From Erythroxylum novogranatense (taxonomy: Eukaryota; Streptophyta; Magnoliopsida; Malpighiales; Erythroxylaceae): 64,000 nt of DNA. Below, piece by piece: positions 42,866-51,661 of this stretch. Positions within the stretch are counted from its first letter, which is position 1. Each line of letters starts with the position of its first letter. The notes below the pieces were generated by a model, which saw only the letters and a list, made by a program, of their open reading frames with translations, searched no databases and was not told where the DNA came from. The stretch spans positions 15,637,372 through 15,701,371 of the forward strand of contig CM057230.1 of the NCBI GenBank assembly GCA_029891385.1. The letters run 5' to 3'. The translations under genes were made by a program, and so were the position numbers.

Positions 42866-43276
42866 GGTTCTGCCGGATTTTGGCTGAACTATACGTTACC
42901 TTTCTGATCTATAAGTCTGCTGCTTTCTCGTGATGATTTCGACGTGAAGATACCTGCAAAACAAAGAGGGCTTGTCGGGGGTTGTGTCCCGATTAGCCCC
43001 TCTGACGCTCAAGTCAGTCTTTTGGTGAAGGTGAGGTTGACCAATGCAGAGAAAGCAACTAGGTAATGATTTCGTACCTCAATTATGGGAGAATTATACC
43101 TTATATATGGTTTTGCAGTTAGGTTTAAGTCTTTACGTGTTTGCATGGGAGACTTCCTTCTATGGATGGGCCAAGGAGGGCATGGGCTTAGGCATAAGAC
43201 TGATATCTGATGAATGGACCGATCGGACCACGGGTCGTCTTGACTGGATCCGGGCCCAACACAGCCGACTCGACCA
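42866..43276 (-). repeat. 5' LTR of the Gypsy element
   Basis: The minus strand runs from tggtcgagtcgg to ggcagaacca, leading after two bases into the primer site. It is flanked on the right by gattc, the target duplication. Confidence 0.85.
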
Positions 43277-43386
43277 GATTCAATTTTCCAAATTCGCGAG
43301 TCAATTCCAAGTCGCCATTTAGGGACATCTGTTATAGTTTCTCCAAAATATCCTTGACAATTTCTTCGAAAAGTTTGGAATCAGGC
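43277..43386 (-). pseudogene. TNL-1 NB-ARC exon, first part
   Basis: After an acceptor (ttaatag ending at 43387) the minus strand reads PDSKLFEEIVKDILEKL, the same exon start as TNL-2 (PESKLIEELVKDVLHKL). A frameshift follows, then LGIDSRIWKIES up to the Gypsy insertion. The counterpart in TNL-2 is VGMESRLRKIES. The exon resumes at 32955. Two genes must be present, because this exon start occurs twice in the window. Confidence 0.86.
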
Positions 43387-43457
43387 CTATTAATAAATGC
43401 AAAGAAAGGTTGAGTTGGAACCAAACTCAAAGTTAAATGAAAGCAAACCATTGCCTA

Positions 43458-43837
43458 TGTTAAAGACTGGATCCTTTCTTATGCTTCTTCGCGGGCTTGT
43501 GCTGTTCCTCTCAGGTCTTCTCCACTTATGGGCTGGATGGCCCAAATAGCCCAGACCCTGTGAAGGCATGTCCTGGCAGAGTGCTTCATGCCTTCCCCCA
43601 GCTCACAGTATGCTCATGGGACGCCTACGTGAGCGCACCAACCGCTAACCGTCTTTTGCTCTTCTTATTCCCTTTTGCTTTTCGCATCTCTTACATCTGT
43701 AAATACGGAACAAGCACAGTATAATTATAGCCAGTAGCATTTCTCTTTTCCTAGTATAAATAGAAAATCAAATGTACATATCAAGTGTGTTGGTAAGAAA
43801 TCAATACAGAGAAAGTTTTTCACACTCTTTTTCTTCA
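43458..43837 (+). repeat. 5' LTR of Copia-C
   Basis: It runs from tgttaaagactgg to tttcttca, with a TATA-like agtataaatag at about 43753. Compared with the 3' LTR it shows scattered substitutions and one clustered block (near 43625) of differences. Confidence 0.93.
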
Positions 43838-43850
43838 TGGTATCAGAGCT
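43838..43850 (+). promoter_or_regulatory. Primer-binding site of Copia-C
   Basis: tggtatcagagct follows the 5' LTR directly, complementary to initiator-Met tRNA, 29 bases before the gag ATG. Confidence 0.92.
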
Positions 43851-43878
43851 TATGGTCTGATCCAACTTACCACCCAAC

Positions 43879-46488
43879 ATGTCAACTATGGCTGAGAGTG
43901 ATTCTAGCCATCTTGACTCCACCGATCTGGAGAAATACTCTATTACCAACACAGAAAATCTAGGTGCAGTGTTAGTTACTACACTCTTCAATGGAAACAA
44001 CTACCTAACATGGAGCAAGGCTATGACAATAGCCCTTTGTACAAAAGACAAACTGTCCTTCATTGACGGGTCATGCAGTAAACCAACAGAAGATAGGGTG
44101 TTACTCACCAGATGGAAGAGAGCTGATTCCATGGTCCAGTCCTGGATCCTTAACTCAATGAACAAGGAGCTGGGAGATGCCTTCCTATCATTTCCTACGG
44201 CCAAAGATCTTTGGGATGAGCTGAGGGAGAGGTTTGGAGAAGCCAACGGTCCAATGCTATACCAAATAGAAAGAGAGATTAGTCAACTCAAGCAAGGTAC
44301 ACTCTCTATCTCAGCATATTATACCAAGCTAAATAAACTTTGGGATGATTTATCTAGCCTAAGCCCGACACCCACTTGCATCTGCGATGCCGCCAAAGCA
44401 ATCAGTGACAAAGAAAATACACACCGACTGGTACAATTCCTGATGGGTCTGAATGAGGAATATGAGCATGTTGTGAATCAGGTCATGTTCATGGAACCTC
44501 TGCCCATGGTGAACAGAGCTTATGCAATGATGCAGACAGTAGAAAGGCAAAGGACAGTGAGTGCAATCAATGAGAACAACATGCAAGTTGCCATGATGGC
44601 AAAGCAACCCAACTCTAACACTAAAAGAGGGAGCAGAAATACCTACAACAGCAAGAAAACATACACAAGGAAGGAAGATAAGCATTGTGACAAGTGTGGG
44701 AAGGAAGGGCATACCATGGAAACTTGTTTCAAAATTCATGGAGTACCTGAGTGGTACAAAGAGCTTGTTGGGCAGAAAAACAAGGCCAACCTAGCAATAT
44801 TTGGCGACTCTCCTACAGATCTGCAAAATGAACATAGTGAGTGCATCGACAGGAATGACCAAATTCCTCAAGGTTTAGCCACATTCATCCAACAAGAGAT
44901 ATCCAAAGCAATAAAAGGCAAAGGCACAAATGAGGTAAAGGTGGGAGGACTTGCAAACTTCGCAGGTAATGGTTGCACAAATTCATTCATTACAGAAAAT
45001 ACATGCACATGGTTAATTGACTCAGGAGCATCATCACATATGGTCCAGAACTTAGATATATGTCATAATTATGATGTAAACAGAGTATATGATCCAGTTA
45101 CTCTTCCGGATGGCACACAACAGGAAGTAAAACATATTGGCCAAGCCATTCTTGGTGATAAGATTACTCTTGATGAAATATTACACATACCAACCTTTTG
45201 CAAGAACCTTCTTTCAGTAAACAAACTCACCACACAAAATGAAGTTGCTGCCATCTTTGTTTCTAATGACCTATTTTTGCAGGACCTTCGGACTAACAAC
45301 ATCTTAGCAGCTATTAAGGCCCGGAGTGGATTGTATGAGCTAAGTCCAGATTGCCTACTACCTTCAGGGACTCTAAAAGGTCCTCCCCTAGACTTTTACA
45401 GAACCAAACATGTTGGTCATAGTGCTCTAGTTTCCTTTGATGTCTGGCACAAAAGATTAGGGCATGTTTCTAAGGAAAAAATACAACATATCAATGAAAT
45501 TAAGTCTTCTACTTCGACTATTCCTGAATGTCAAATATGTCCATTGGCAAAACAGCACAGGAAACCCTTTCCCAAACACAGAATAAACACTACTAGAATT
45601 TTTGAACTTTTACACATGGATTTGTGGGGGCCCTATCGAATCCCTACATCAAATGGGTCACAGTTCTTCCTCACCATTGTAGATGATTACTCTAGGGCTA
45701 CCTGGACATTCCTACTCCGACACAAAGATGAAACCCAACACACCATAACACAATTTGTCAAATCAGTAGAGAAACAGTATGATGCAAGGGTTCTAAGGGT
45801 TCAAACCGATAATGGAAGGGAATTCATAAACAATGAATGCAGAAGATACTTTGCAGAGTTGGGAATAATGCACCAGAAAAGTTGCCCTTATACCCCACAA
45901 CAAAACGGGGTAGTAGAGATTAAACACAAGCACTTGCTTCAAATAACCAGAGCATTACTCTTCACAGCAAGTTTGTCCAAACACTTTTGGGGGGAGGCTC
46001 TCCTCACAGCTACCTATCTCCTAAATAGGATCCCAGTTAAAGCTTTACAATGGCAGACACCTTATGAGAAACTACACAAAAGGAAACCAACCTATGAACA
46101 CCTCAAGACCTTAAAATGCCTGTGTTTTGCCCTAGACAAAACCCCAGGTAGGACCAAGCTAGACCCCAGAGCCTCAAAATGTGTCTTCCTCGGATACATG
46201 CCAGACTACAAAGCCTACAAAGTAATGAACCTCGAAACCAAAAACACTTTCAGCTCAAGGGATGTTACTTTCCATGAAAGCACATTCCCTTATGCCAATA
46301 CCCGACACCAACCAACACCAGAAACATTACCATTATTTCCTTGCCTCACCACAGAAAGCCATACAAAAGAACCAAATGATATACACAGAAATCTAACCAC
46401 TCAACACACTGAGATAGCACCAGAAAACATTGAAACCCTTTCATCACCCTATTTCCCACCAGAACCACACACAACACCAATCAATTAG
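43879..46488 (+). CDS. Copia-C gag-protease-integrase
   Basis: The 869-codon frame starts MSTMAESDSSHLD shortly after the primer site. Gag (residues about 20-260) has TTLFNGNNYLTWSKAMTIAL and AKDLWDELRERFGEANGPML. The zinc knuckle is CDKCGKEGHTMETC (about residue 270). The protease active site reads TWLIDSGASSHMVQN (about 378). The GAG-pre-integrase zinc residues are in DVWHKRLGHVSKEK and CQICPLAKQHRKPF. The rve core has LHMDLWGPYRIPT, RVQTDNGREF and YTPQQNGVVEIKHK, with the D-D-E triad visible. The integrase tail and a Thr/Pro-rich linker end at TAG 46486. The stop is probably a mutation, as RT continues in the same frame. It encodes capsid, maturation and integration functions. Confidence 0.93.
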   Translation: MSTMAESDSSHLDSTDLEKYSITNTENLGAVLVTTLFNGNNYLTWSKAMTIALCTKDKLSFIDGSCSKPTEDRVLLTRWKRADSMVQSWILNSMNKELGDAFLSFPTAKDLWDELRERFGEANGPMLYQIEREISQLKQGTLSISAYYTKLNKLWDDLSSLSPTPTCICDAAKAISDKENTHRLVQFLMGLNEEYEHVVNQVMFMEPLPMVNRAYAMMQTVERQRTVSAINENNMQVAMMAKQPNSNTKRGSRNTYNSKKTYTRKEDKHCDKCGKEGHTMETCFKIHGVPEWYKELVGQKNKANLAIFGDSPTDLQNEHSECIDRNDQIPQGLATFIQQEISKAIKGKGTNEVKVGGLANFAGNGCTNSFITENTCTWLIDSGASSHMVQNLDICHNYDVNRVYDPVTLPDGTQQEVKHIGQAILGDKITLDEILHIPTFCKNLLSVNKLTTQNEVAAIFVSNDLFLQDLRTNNILAAIKARSGLYELSPDCLLPSGTLKGPPLDFYRTKHVGHSALVSFDVWHKRLGHVSKEKIQHINEIKSSTSTIPECQICPLAKQHRKPFPKHRINTTRIFELLHMDLWGPYRIPTSNGSQFFLTIVDDYSRATWTFLLRHKDETQHTITQFVKSVEKQYDARVLRVQTDNGREFINNECRRYFAELGIMHQKSCPYTPQQNGVVEIKHKHLLQITRALLFTASLSKHFWGEALLTATYLLNRIPVKALQWQTPYEKLHKRKPTYEHLKTLKCLCFALDKTPGRTKLDPRASKCVFLGYMPDYKAYKVMNLETKNTFSSRDVTFHESTFPYANTRHQPTPETLPLFPCLTTESHTKEPNDIHRNLTTQHTEIAPENIETLSSPYFPPEPHTTPIN

Positions 46489-47757
46489 ATAAGGAAAAGC
46501 CAGAGAACTCACCACATGCCCAAATACCTGAATGACTATGTCCTACAAGCTTCAGCTCATCAACCCACTGCGGATCTTGATACCTCTAATATAGCTTTAC
46601 AAGTCTTTGGTCCTGCAGGAATAAAAGAAAGGAAGGAATCACATTTCCAGATCACTCACACTCAACCATACACGGAGTTCATAGGTAATGTCCACTCTAC
46701 CTTTGAACCTCTTTCCTATGATGCAGCATGTAAATCACAGGAATGGAGAGACTCAATGAATTCCCAGCTGAATGCTCTAGAAGACAATCACACTTGGGTA
46801 CTGACCGACTTGCCTAAGGGGAAGAGAACTATAGCTTCTAAGTGGGTGTATAAAGTGAAATACAAGCCAGATGGATCTGTTGACAAATTGAAATCGAGGC
46901 TAGTGGCTAAGGGCTTCAACCAAAGAGAGGGTATTGATTACTCAGAGGTGTTTTCCCCAGTGGCTCGAACTGTGACAATTCGGACATTCTTGGCTGTAGC
47001 AACCATCAGACAGTGGCCTATAATACAGTGTGACATCAATGACGCTTACCTACATGGTAATCTAGAAGAGGAAATCTACATGATGCCCCCACAAGGATAC
47101 ACAAAGGCCAAAGAAGGAGAGGTATGCAGATTACTAAAGTCAATCTATGGGCTTAAACAAGCTGGGAGACAATGGCACAAATAGTTGACAACGACACTAG
47201 GGAACCTAGGCTTTCACAAAACAGAGGCAGACCACTATCTATACACTAAAGGCGAAGGAGATGCTTTTGCTGCCATCATCATTTATGTAGATGATATCCT
47301 TATTACGGGTGCAAATGAAACACTATTGAATCACACAAAACAAGCCTCACACAAAGAATTTCCGATTGAAGATCTGGGATATGCAAAATATTTCCTAGGG
47401 GTTGAAATAGCTAGGTCTGAAGCGGGTACTGTACTCAGTCAAAGCAAATACGTGAGGGACATCCTACAGGAGACAAACATGCTAGAATGCAAATCGTGCA
47501 CAACTCCTATAGTTCCAGGTACCAAGCTTACCATTGATGAGGGCGAGCCACTTAAGGACCCGGAACGGTACAGAAGAATTGTAGGCCGACTGCAATACCT
47601 GAGCTTTACTCGACCCGATCTTACCTACATCATGCAACAACTGAGTCAGTTCATGAAAATACCAAGAGAACCGCACTGGGAAGCGGTGAAACATGTTTTA
47701 AAATATCTTAAAGGAACCCAACATCAGGGTTATTCTACCCAGCGACCTCAACCTTAG
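46489..47757 (+). pseudogene. Copia-C reverse transcriptase
   Basis: It continues in the gag-pol frame after the TAG at 46486-46488, with an ATG at 46516. RT motifs: TWVLTDLPKGKRTIASKWVY, GIDYSEVFSPVARTVTIR, CDINDAYLHGNLEEE, SIYGLKQAGRQWHK, then a second TAG (47182-47184), then IIYVDDILITGANET (catalytic Asp pair at about 47285), YAKYFLGVEIARSE and LSFTRPDLTYIMQQLSQFM. Without the two TAG codons the polymerase would be complete. A frameshift near 47715-47755 separates it from RNase H. Confidence 0.92.
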
Positions 47758-48238
47758 AACTCACCGCCTACTCCGATTCTGACTGGGCCAGTTGCGTTTA
47801 CAGTCGACGTTCCTTGACCGGTTTATGCATATTCATCGGCGACTCACCCATTTCTTGGAAAACAAAAAAATAGACAACTGTAAGTAGATCCTCAGCGGAA
47901 GCGGAGTACCGAAGCCTAGCCTCCACCACATGTGAGTTAAGGTGGATCGTCCATCTATTGCAATGTTTTCGGGTAAAAATTATGAAGGTCATACCTTTAT
48001 ACTGCGACAACCAAGTAGCAATTCATATATCGCGTAACCCCGTCTTCCACGAGCGAACTAAACACCGGAAATCGATCTACACTTGGTACGCGACGCCGTC
48101 ACCTCCAACTTTCTGGATCTCCGACACCTTCGCAGCCACGAACAGCTCACCGATCTCTTCACGAAGGCTCTCCCCGCTCGCTCGTTCGGATCCCTAATCT
48201 CTAAGTTCGGATCCGTATGGGTCTCCGACTTGAAGGGA
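47740..48238 (+). pseudogene. Copia-C RNase H
   Basis: In a shifted frame the sequence reads ELTAYSDSDWASC (first catalytic Asp), SRRSLTGLCIFIG, a TAG at 47871, SRSSAEAEYRSLASTTCEL (catalytic Glu), LYCDNQVAIHISRNPVFHE, and after another shift LTDLFTKALPARSF and the C-terminal SDLKGEC. The polypurine tract ttgaagggagag follows and leads into the 3' LTR. Confidence 0.88.
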
Positions 48239-48241
48239 GAG

Positions 48242-48624
48242 TGTTAAAGACTGGATCCTTTCTTATGCTTCTTCGCGAGCTTGTGTTGTTCCTCCCAGGT
48301 CTTCTTCACTTATGGGTTGGATGGCCCAAATAGCCCAGACCCTGTGAAGGCATGTCCTGGCAGAGTGCTTCACGCCTTCCCCCAGCTCACAGTATGCTCA
48401 TGGGACGCTCTGCAGCAGACGCACCAACTGCCAAGCCGTCTTTTGCTCTTCTTATTCCCTTTTGCTTTTCGCATCTCTTACATCTGTAAATACGGCACAA
48501 GCACAGTAGAATTATAGCCAGTAGCATTTCTCTTTTCCTAGTATAAATAGAAAATCAAGTGTACATATCAAGTGTGTTAGTAAGAAATCAATACAGAGAA
48601 AGTTTTTCATACTCTTTTTCTTCA
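48242..48624 (+). repeat. 3' LTR of Copia-C
   Basis: Same ends as the 5' LTR. It is flanked by gcctc, which matches the left flank gccta in four of five bases. Confidence 0.93.
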
Positions 48625-48814
48625 GCCTCGAAGTAACAAGAGATAGATTTCTGATGTTCTTTGAGGCTTGACAACCTTGGAAACGAGAGTAAGTGTTGCT
48701 GTGTTAGCAATTTTTAAGAAGCTTTTGTTATGGAAAACTTTCGGGTCATGGCTTCGTTTCTCGTCACAGTTTTATTTCTAGACTGGCTATTATGAACAAA
48801 CTTTATCTGGCGAC
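48625..48814 (-). other. TNL-1 intron 1 (part; rest at 43387-43457)
   Basis: This AT-rich sequence follows a donor-like gtcgcc after GWDSR. Together with 43387-43457 it makes an intron of about 260 bp, close to the 233 bp of TNL-2. Copia-C sits in it. Nothing else is visible. Confidence 0.65.
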
Positions 48815-48880
48815 CCTAGAGTCCCAGCCAGATTGAGAGGTAACGATTGACAAGGCTTCTTTCCACTTGGCAACTTTCTC
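48815..48880 (-). pseudogene. TNL-1 TIR exon, distal part
   Basis: The minus strand reads EKVAKWKEALSIVTSQSGWD followed by SR at a splice donor, the conserved end of the TIR exon (KVQKWREALTEAANLSGWDS). It joins across Copia-A to the sequence at 63541 in frame (GEGIVEKVAKW). Confidence 0.9.
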
Positions 48881-49086
48881 TGTTAGAATAGAAAGAAAGT
48901 GTGCAAATGTAAATATGGATAAGATTGACACCCTTGATTATGGGATCAATCCTTTCCTTAATTATAGCACAGTGATTAGCCTTCTTAGCCTAGAATTATG
49001 GGATTACAGTCTATAAGATCAGGATGTAAACAAGATTAATACACATCAATTGAGTCAATTATGTTCTATTCCCCTACGTTTCTTCA
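48881..49086 (+). repeat. 5' LTR of Copia-A
   Basis: It runs from tgttagaatag to tttcttca. It differs from the 3' LTR only at a few positions (for example cccttgatt against cccttaatt). Confidence 0.95.
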
Positions 49087-49099
49087 TGGTATCGAAGCG
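49087..49099 (+). promoter_or_regulatory. Primer-binding site of Copia-A
   Basis: tggtatcgaagcg follows the LTR directly. It is a variant of the usual tggtatcagagc, with ga for ag. Confidence 0.82.
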
Positions 49100-49159
49100 A
49101 TTATCGATCTTAGGAATTGAAACCTTTATTGACATCATCTGCCACTTACACGTGAGAGA

Positions 49160-49810
49160 CATGGCGAAGAAGCCACTAGCGGCACCAATCTGGTGTTCAC
49201 GAAGCCCTGAGCTTTTATCTAATCACATAGCCCAAATTCTGCGACATCATACCCAACGAAACAATTGACAAACAACAACAGCCACAATTTCACTGAAATT
49301 AAATGAATATAACTACTCCCTGTGGTCCAGAATGATGCGTGTTGAGATTGGAGCAAAGGGGCGCCTAGGCCATATTACCGGCTTCCCTCCGCCACCAGAC
49401 AAAACAGATACAACATTTGCCAAATGGGAGCAGGCAGATCTCCAGGTAATCTCCCGGTTAATTCAATCAATGGAGCAAGAGTTAGCAAGTCAGTATATCG
49501 AGTACCCAAAGGCCAAGGACCTATGGGATGGTCTGGCCGTAACATACAAAAGTGGGGAAGATGCCATCCAAATTTTTGATCTCATGACCAAATCAATCCA
49601 TTGCGGCGAGGACGGATGACCTTTGGAAAAATATTTCAGTACATCTAAGAGCATATGGCGGGACATCGACAGAAGGCAACCGAATCCTATAAAGTGTCCA
49701 GAGGACATGTCCATATTTAACAGACTCAAGCAAGAGGGCCGGCTTTACCAATTCCTTGCTGGAATGGATGATAAATATGACACCATCAAACGGGAGTTGC
49801 TTAGAGAAAG
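49160..49810 (+). pseudogene. Copia-A gag, first part
   Basis: ATG 49160 starts MAKKPLAAPI. Around 49295-49340 the gag motif LNEYNYSLWSRMMRVEIGA is readable, followed by KWEQADLQVISRLIQSMEQE, KAKDLWDGLAVTYKSGED and, after a TGA at 49617, FNRLKQEGRLYQFLAGMDDK. Copia-B cuts the frame at LLRE (49810). The join to 59455 is in frame (LLRE then SPLPTIEMAYATVRKE). Confidence 0.87.
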
Positions 49811-51648
49811 TGTTAGAGTAGTGCCCTAAAGGCAATCCCCTTTAGCGCATTTTGTTCATAATCATGTACAGACATTATGAATAAATAAAGCAAAGGCATT
49901 TTCATTTATTTGATATTCATTTTATTATGAATTGATAATGATCTTTAATCAAATTAATGAAGTCCCTGATACATGACATAGCATGGAGGAAATTATGATG
50001 TGATCATACTACTGAGATTCCTATCATGTGTAATTATGTCGATATCTAAATTATCCTAGTCATAGGATTAATGAGGCTGGACATCGTTAATCCGGATAGA
50101 CTAGCACATGTCAAATTCCTTGATTGGATCAGCGGTGGATCTCGAGCGTAAATATTGAGATATTTAGATTTGACATGTGGATGCTTACTAGTGGTAGTAA
50201 GTACATTGGATGACCTGCCATGAGATCATCACATGGATGTACTATTCAAATGTCGGTGATAATCTCATCATAGCAATGGTGCAAGTATCCTTAGACTTGA
50301 GGTACTCGAGGATATCTTGAATCTTGATTACATTTTGACTCCATTCCTTGTTGCCTTTGAGAGGTCGCTCATAGGGTGGTGATTGGGTATAGCTTGAGGT
50401 ATTGAAGGTAATTGAGTAGCCAATAGAGGATTCACCATACGTGATAGCGAGAAGAGATACCCATAGCCTCTTATCGGGATCATTACTTTGAAGTCTCTGG
50501 CCGGAGCATACATATGTCATGAAGATGGTCTTCATGGACATATAAAGTAATGAGTCTAGGGCGAGATCTAATTACACTTGGACTAGATTTGATTTAATCG
50601 GTCTAGTAAGAGTTGACACATTGCCCATACTCAAACCAAGTGGGGTATAGCATGGTGAAAGGGCGAATTCTTGCGGTAATTGTCTATGGAAGGGTTAGTG
50701 ATATGGTTTCATTAGTCAAACCAATTACTTTCCGGTCGATTGGGGTCGTGATGTGTTGCTAGATACGCTCATGACTTGCTTAGATTAAGTGTTAATCTAA
50801 GTGGCCAACATAAAGGAACCTAATGGGTCACACGCATAAGAGTGACTCGGAGAATCTGTAAAATAGTTTCGGACAGAGATCCGATATCTGGAGAGCAATA
50901 GGATTAAATGGATCCCGATGAGATTGGGATATGTCCCGATGAGATCGCGACATCGATATTGCTGAAAAGGGTCTCCGGCGATTTTTCGCCGGCGGGGCCC
51001 GACAGGCCGGTAAGACCGACTCCAGTTTGACTGGACCACTTCAGTAATTATATATATTAATTAATTAAGTAAATAATTAATTAATTATATATATATATGT
51101 TGATTTCGTGGAACCAAAATGGAGAGGAAGCTTTATTAACTTTGACTTTTCAAAGTAATGATGGTTTAGCAATTTAAGGCATTTATTATGCCTATACGTG
51201 GATGCATCCCACTCAAGCCTCTTATATGTGTTTTAAAGTGTTAACATATATATAAGAAGGCTTGAAGAAAAGTGAATGCACGGTTTTGGAATGGGAGAAG
51301 ATCGAAAATAGCTTAAAGGTTAAGCTTTGAAGATTGTCTTCATCTCCTTCCTCTCATCCTCTCCATTGGCTTCTTCTTCTCCAAGGTTCCACCAAGATCA
51401 TCTCACTTGCTCTCCAAGGCTAAGGTTAGTGCTAGCACACTATTCTTTAGTCTAGCTATTCCCGGGTCAAAGAGTTTGTCGGTTAGATTTTCCGACCTCT
51501 GCGTGGATCTGGTTAGAGGCGGTCTCCTTTAGTCGTTATGGTTTGATTGTGTATACATACACATGGATCCTGGCTTTCGGGAATGTCCGGGACTTAAAAT
51601 TTTAATTCCGCACCCTGGGCATGTGATGCCCACCCGGGATTTTCTACA
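49811..51648 (+). repeat. 5' LTR of Copia-B
   Basis: It starts tgttagagtag and ends ttttctaca. A near-perfect AT inverted repeat of about 20 bp per arm lies at 51047-51100. The LTR is largely identical to the 3' copy; differences come in small clusters with indels. Confidence 0.95.
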
Positions 51649-51649
51649 G

Positions 51650-51661
51650 TGGTATCGAGCC
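51650..51661 (+). promoter_or_regulatory. Primer-binding site of Copia-B
   Basis: tggtatcgagcc follows the 5' LTR after one base. It is a variant Met-initiator-tRNA site. Confidence 0.85.

Larger units (their letters stand above)
32956..43276 (-). mobile_element. Ty3/Gypsy element with antisense gene, inserted in TNL-1
   Basis: LTRs of about 405-411 bp lie at 32956-33360 and 42866-43276. On the minus strand: primer site, gag (42434-41487), protease (41457-40942), RT/RNase H (40915-39429), further RNase H-like and integrase remains (about 39300-37900), then tandem repeats and a plus-strand gene in the 3' part. The flanks gatta (32951-32955) and gattc (43277-43281) form a 4/5 target duplication. 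The layout (extra sequence and an antisense ORF between pol and 3' LTR) fits the Tat group of plant Gypsy elements. It is GC-richer than its surroundings and heavily frameshifted. Confidence 0.88.
43458..48624 (+). mobile_element. Copia-C: nearly intact Ty1/Copia element
   Basis: LTRs of 380 and 383 bp, a primer site, gag-protease-integrase-RT-RNase H in order, and a polypurine tract lie between target flanks gccta (43453-43457) and gcctc (48625-48629), a 4/5 duplication. The insertion is in intron 1 of TNL-1, opposite to the gene. It is the best preserved element here: the gag-pol frame is open from 43879 to 47757 apart from two TAG codons, and only the RNase H part is frameshifted. Confidence 0.94.

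Noticed and set aside
32956..43276. Endogenous pararetrovirus (caulimovirus-like) in place of a Gypsy element
   Set aside because: The element has LTRs, a Gypsy-type primer site, protease-RT-RNase H-integrase order and no movement protein or transactivator signature.
46486..46488. TAG between integrase and RT of Copia-C as programmed read-through
   Set aside because: A second TAG lies inside the RT domain and a third in RNase H, so mutation is the simpler explanation.
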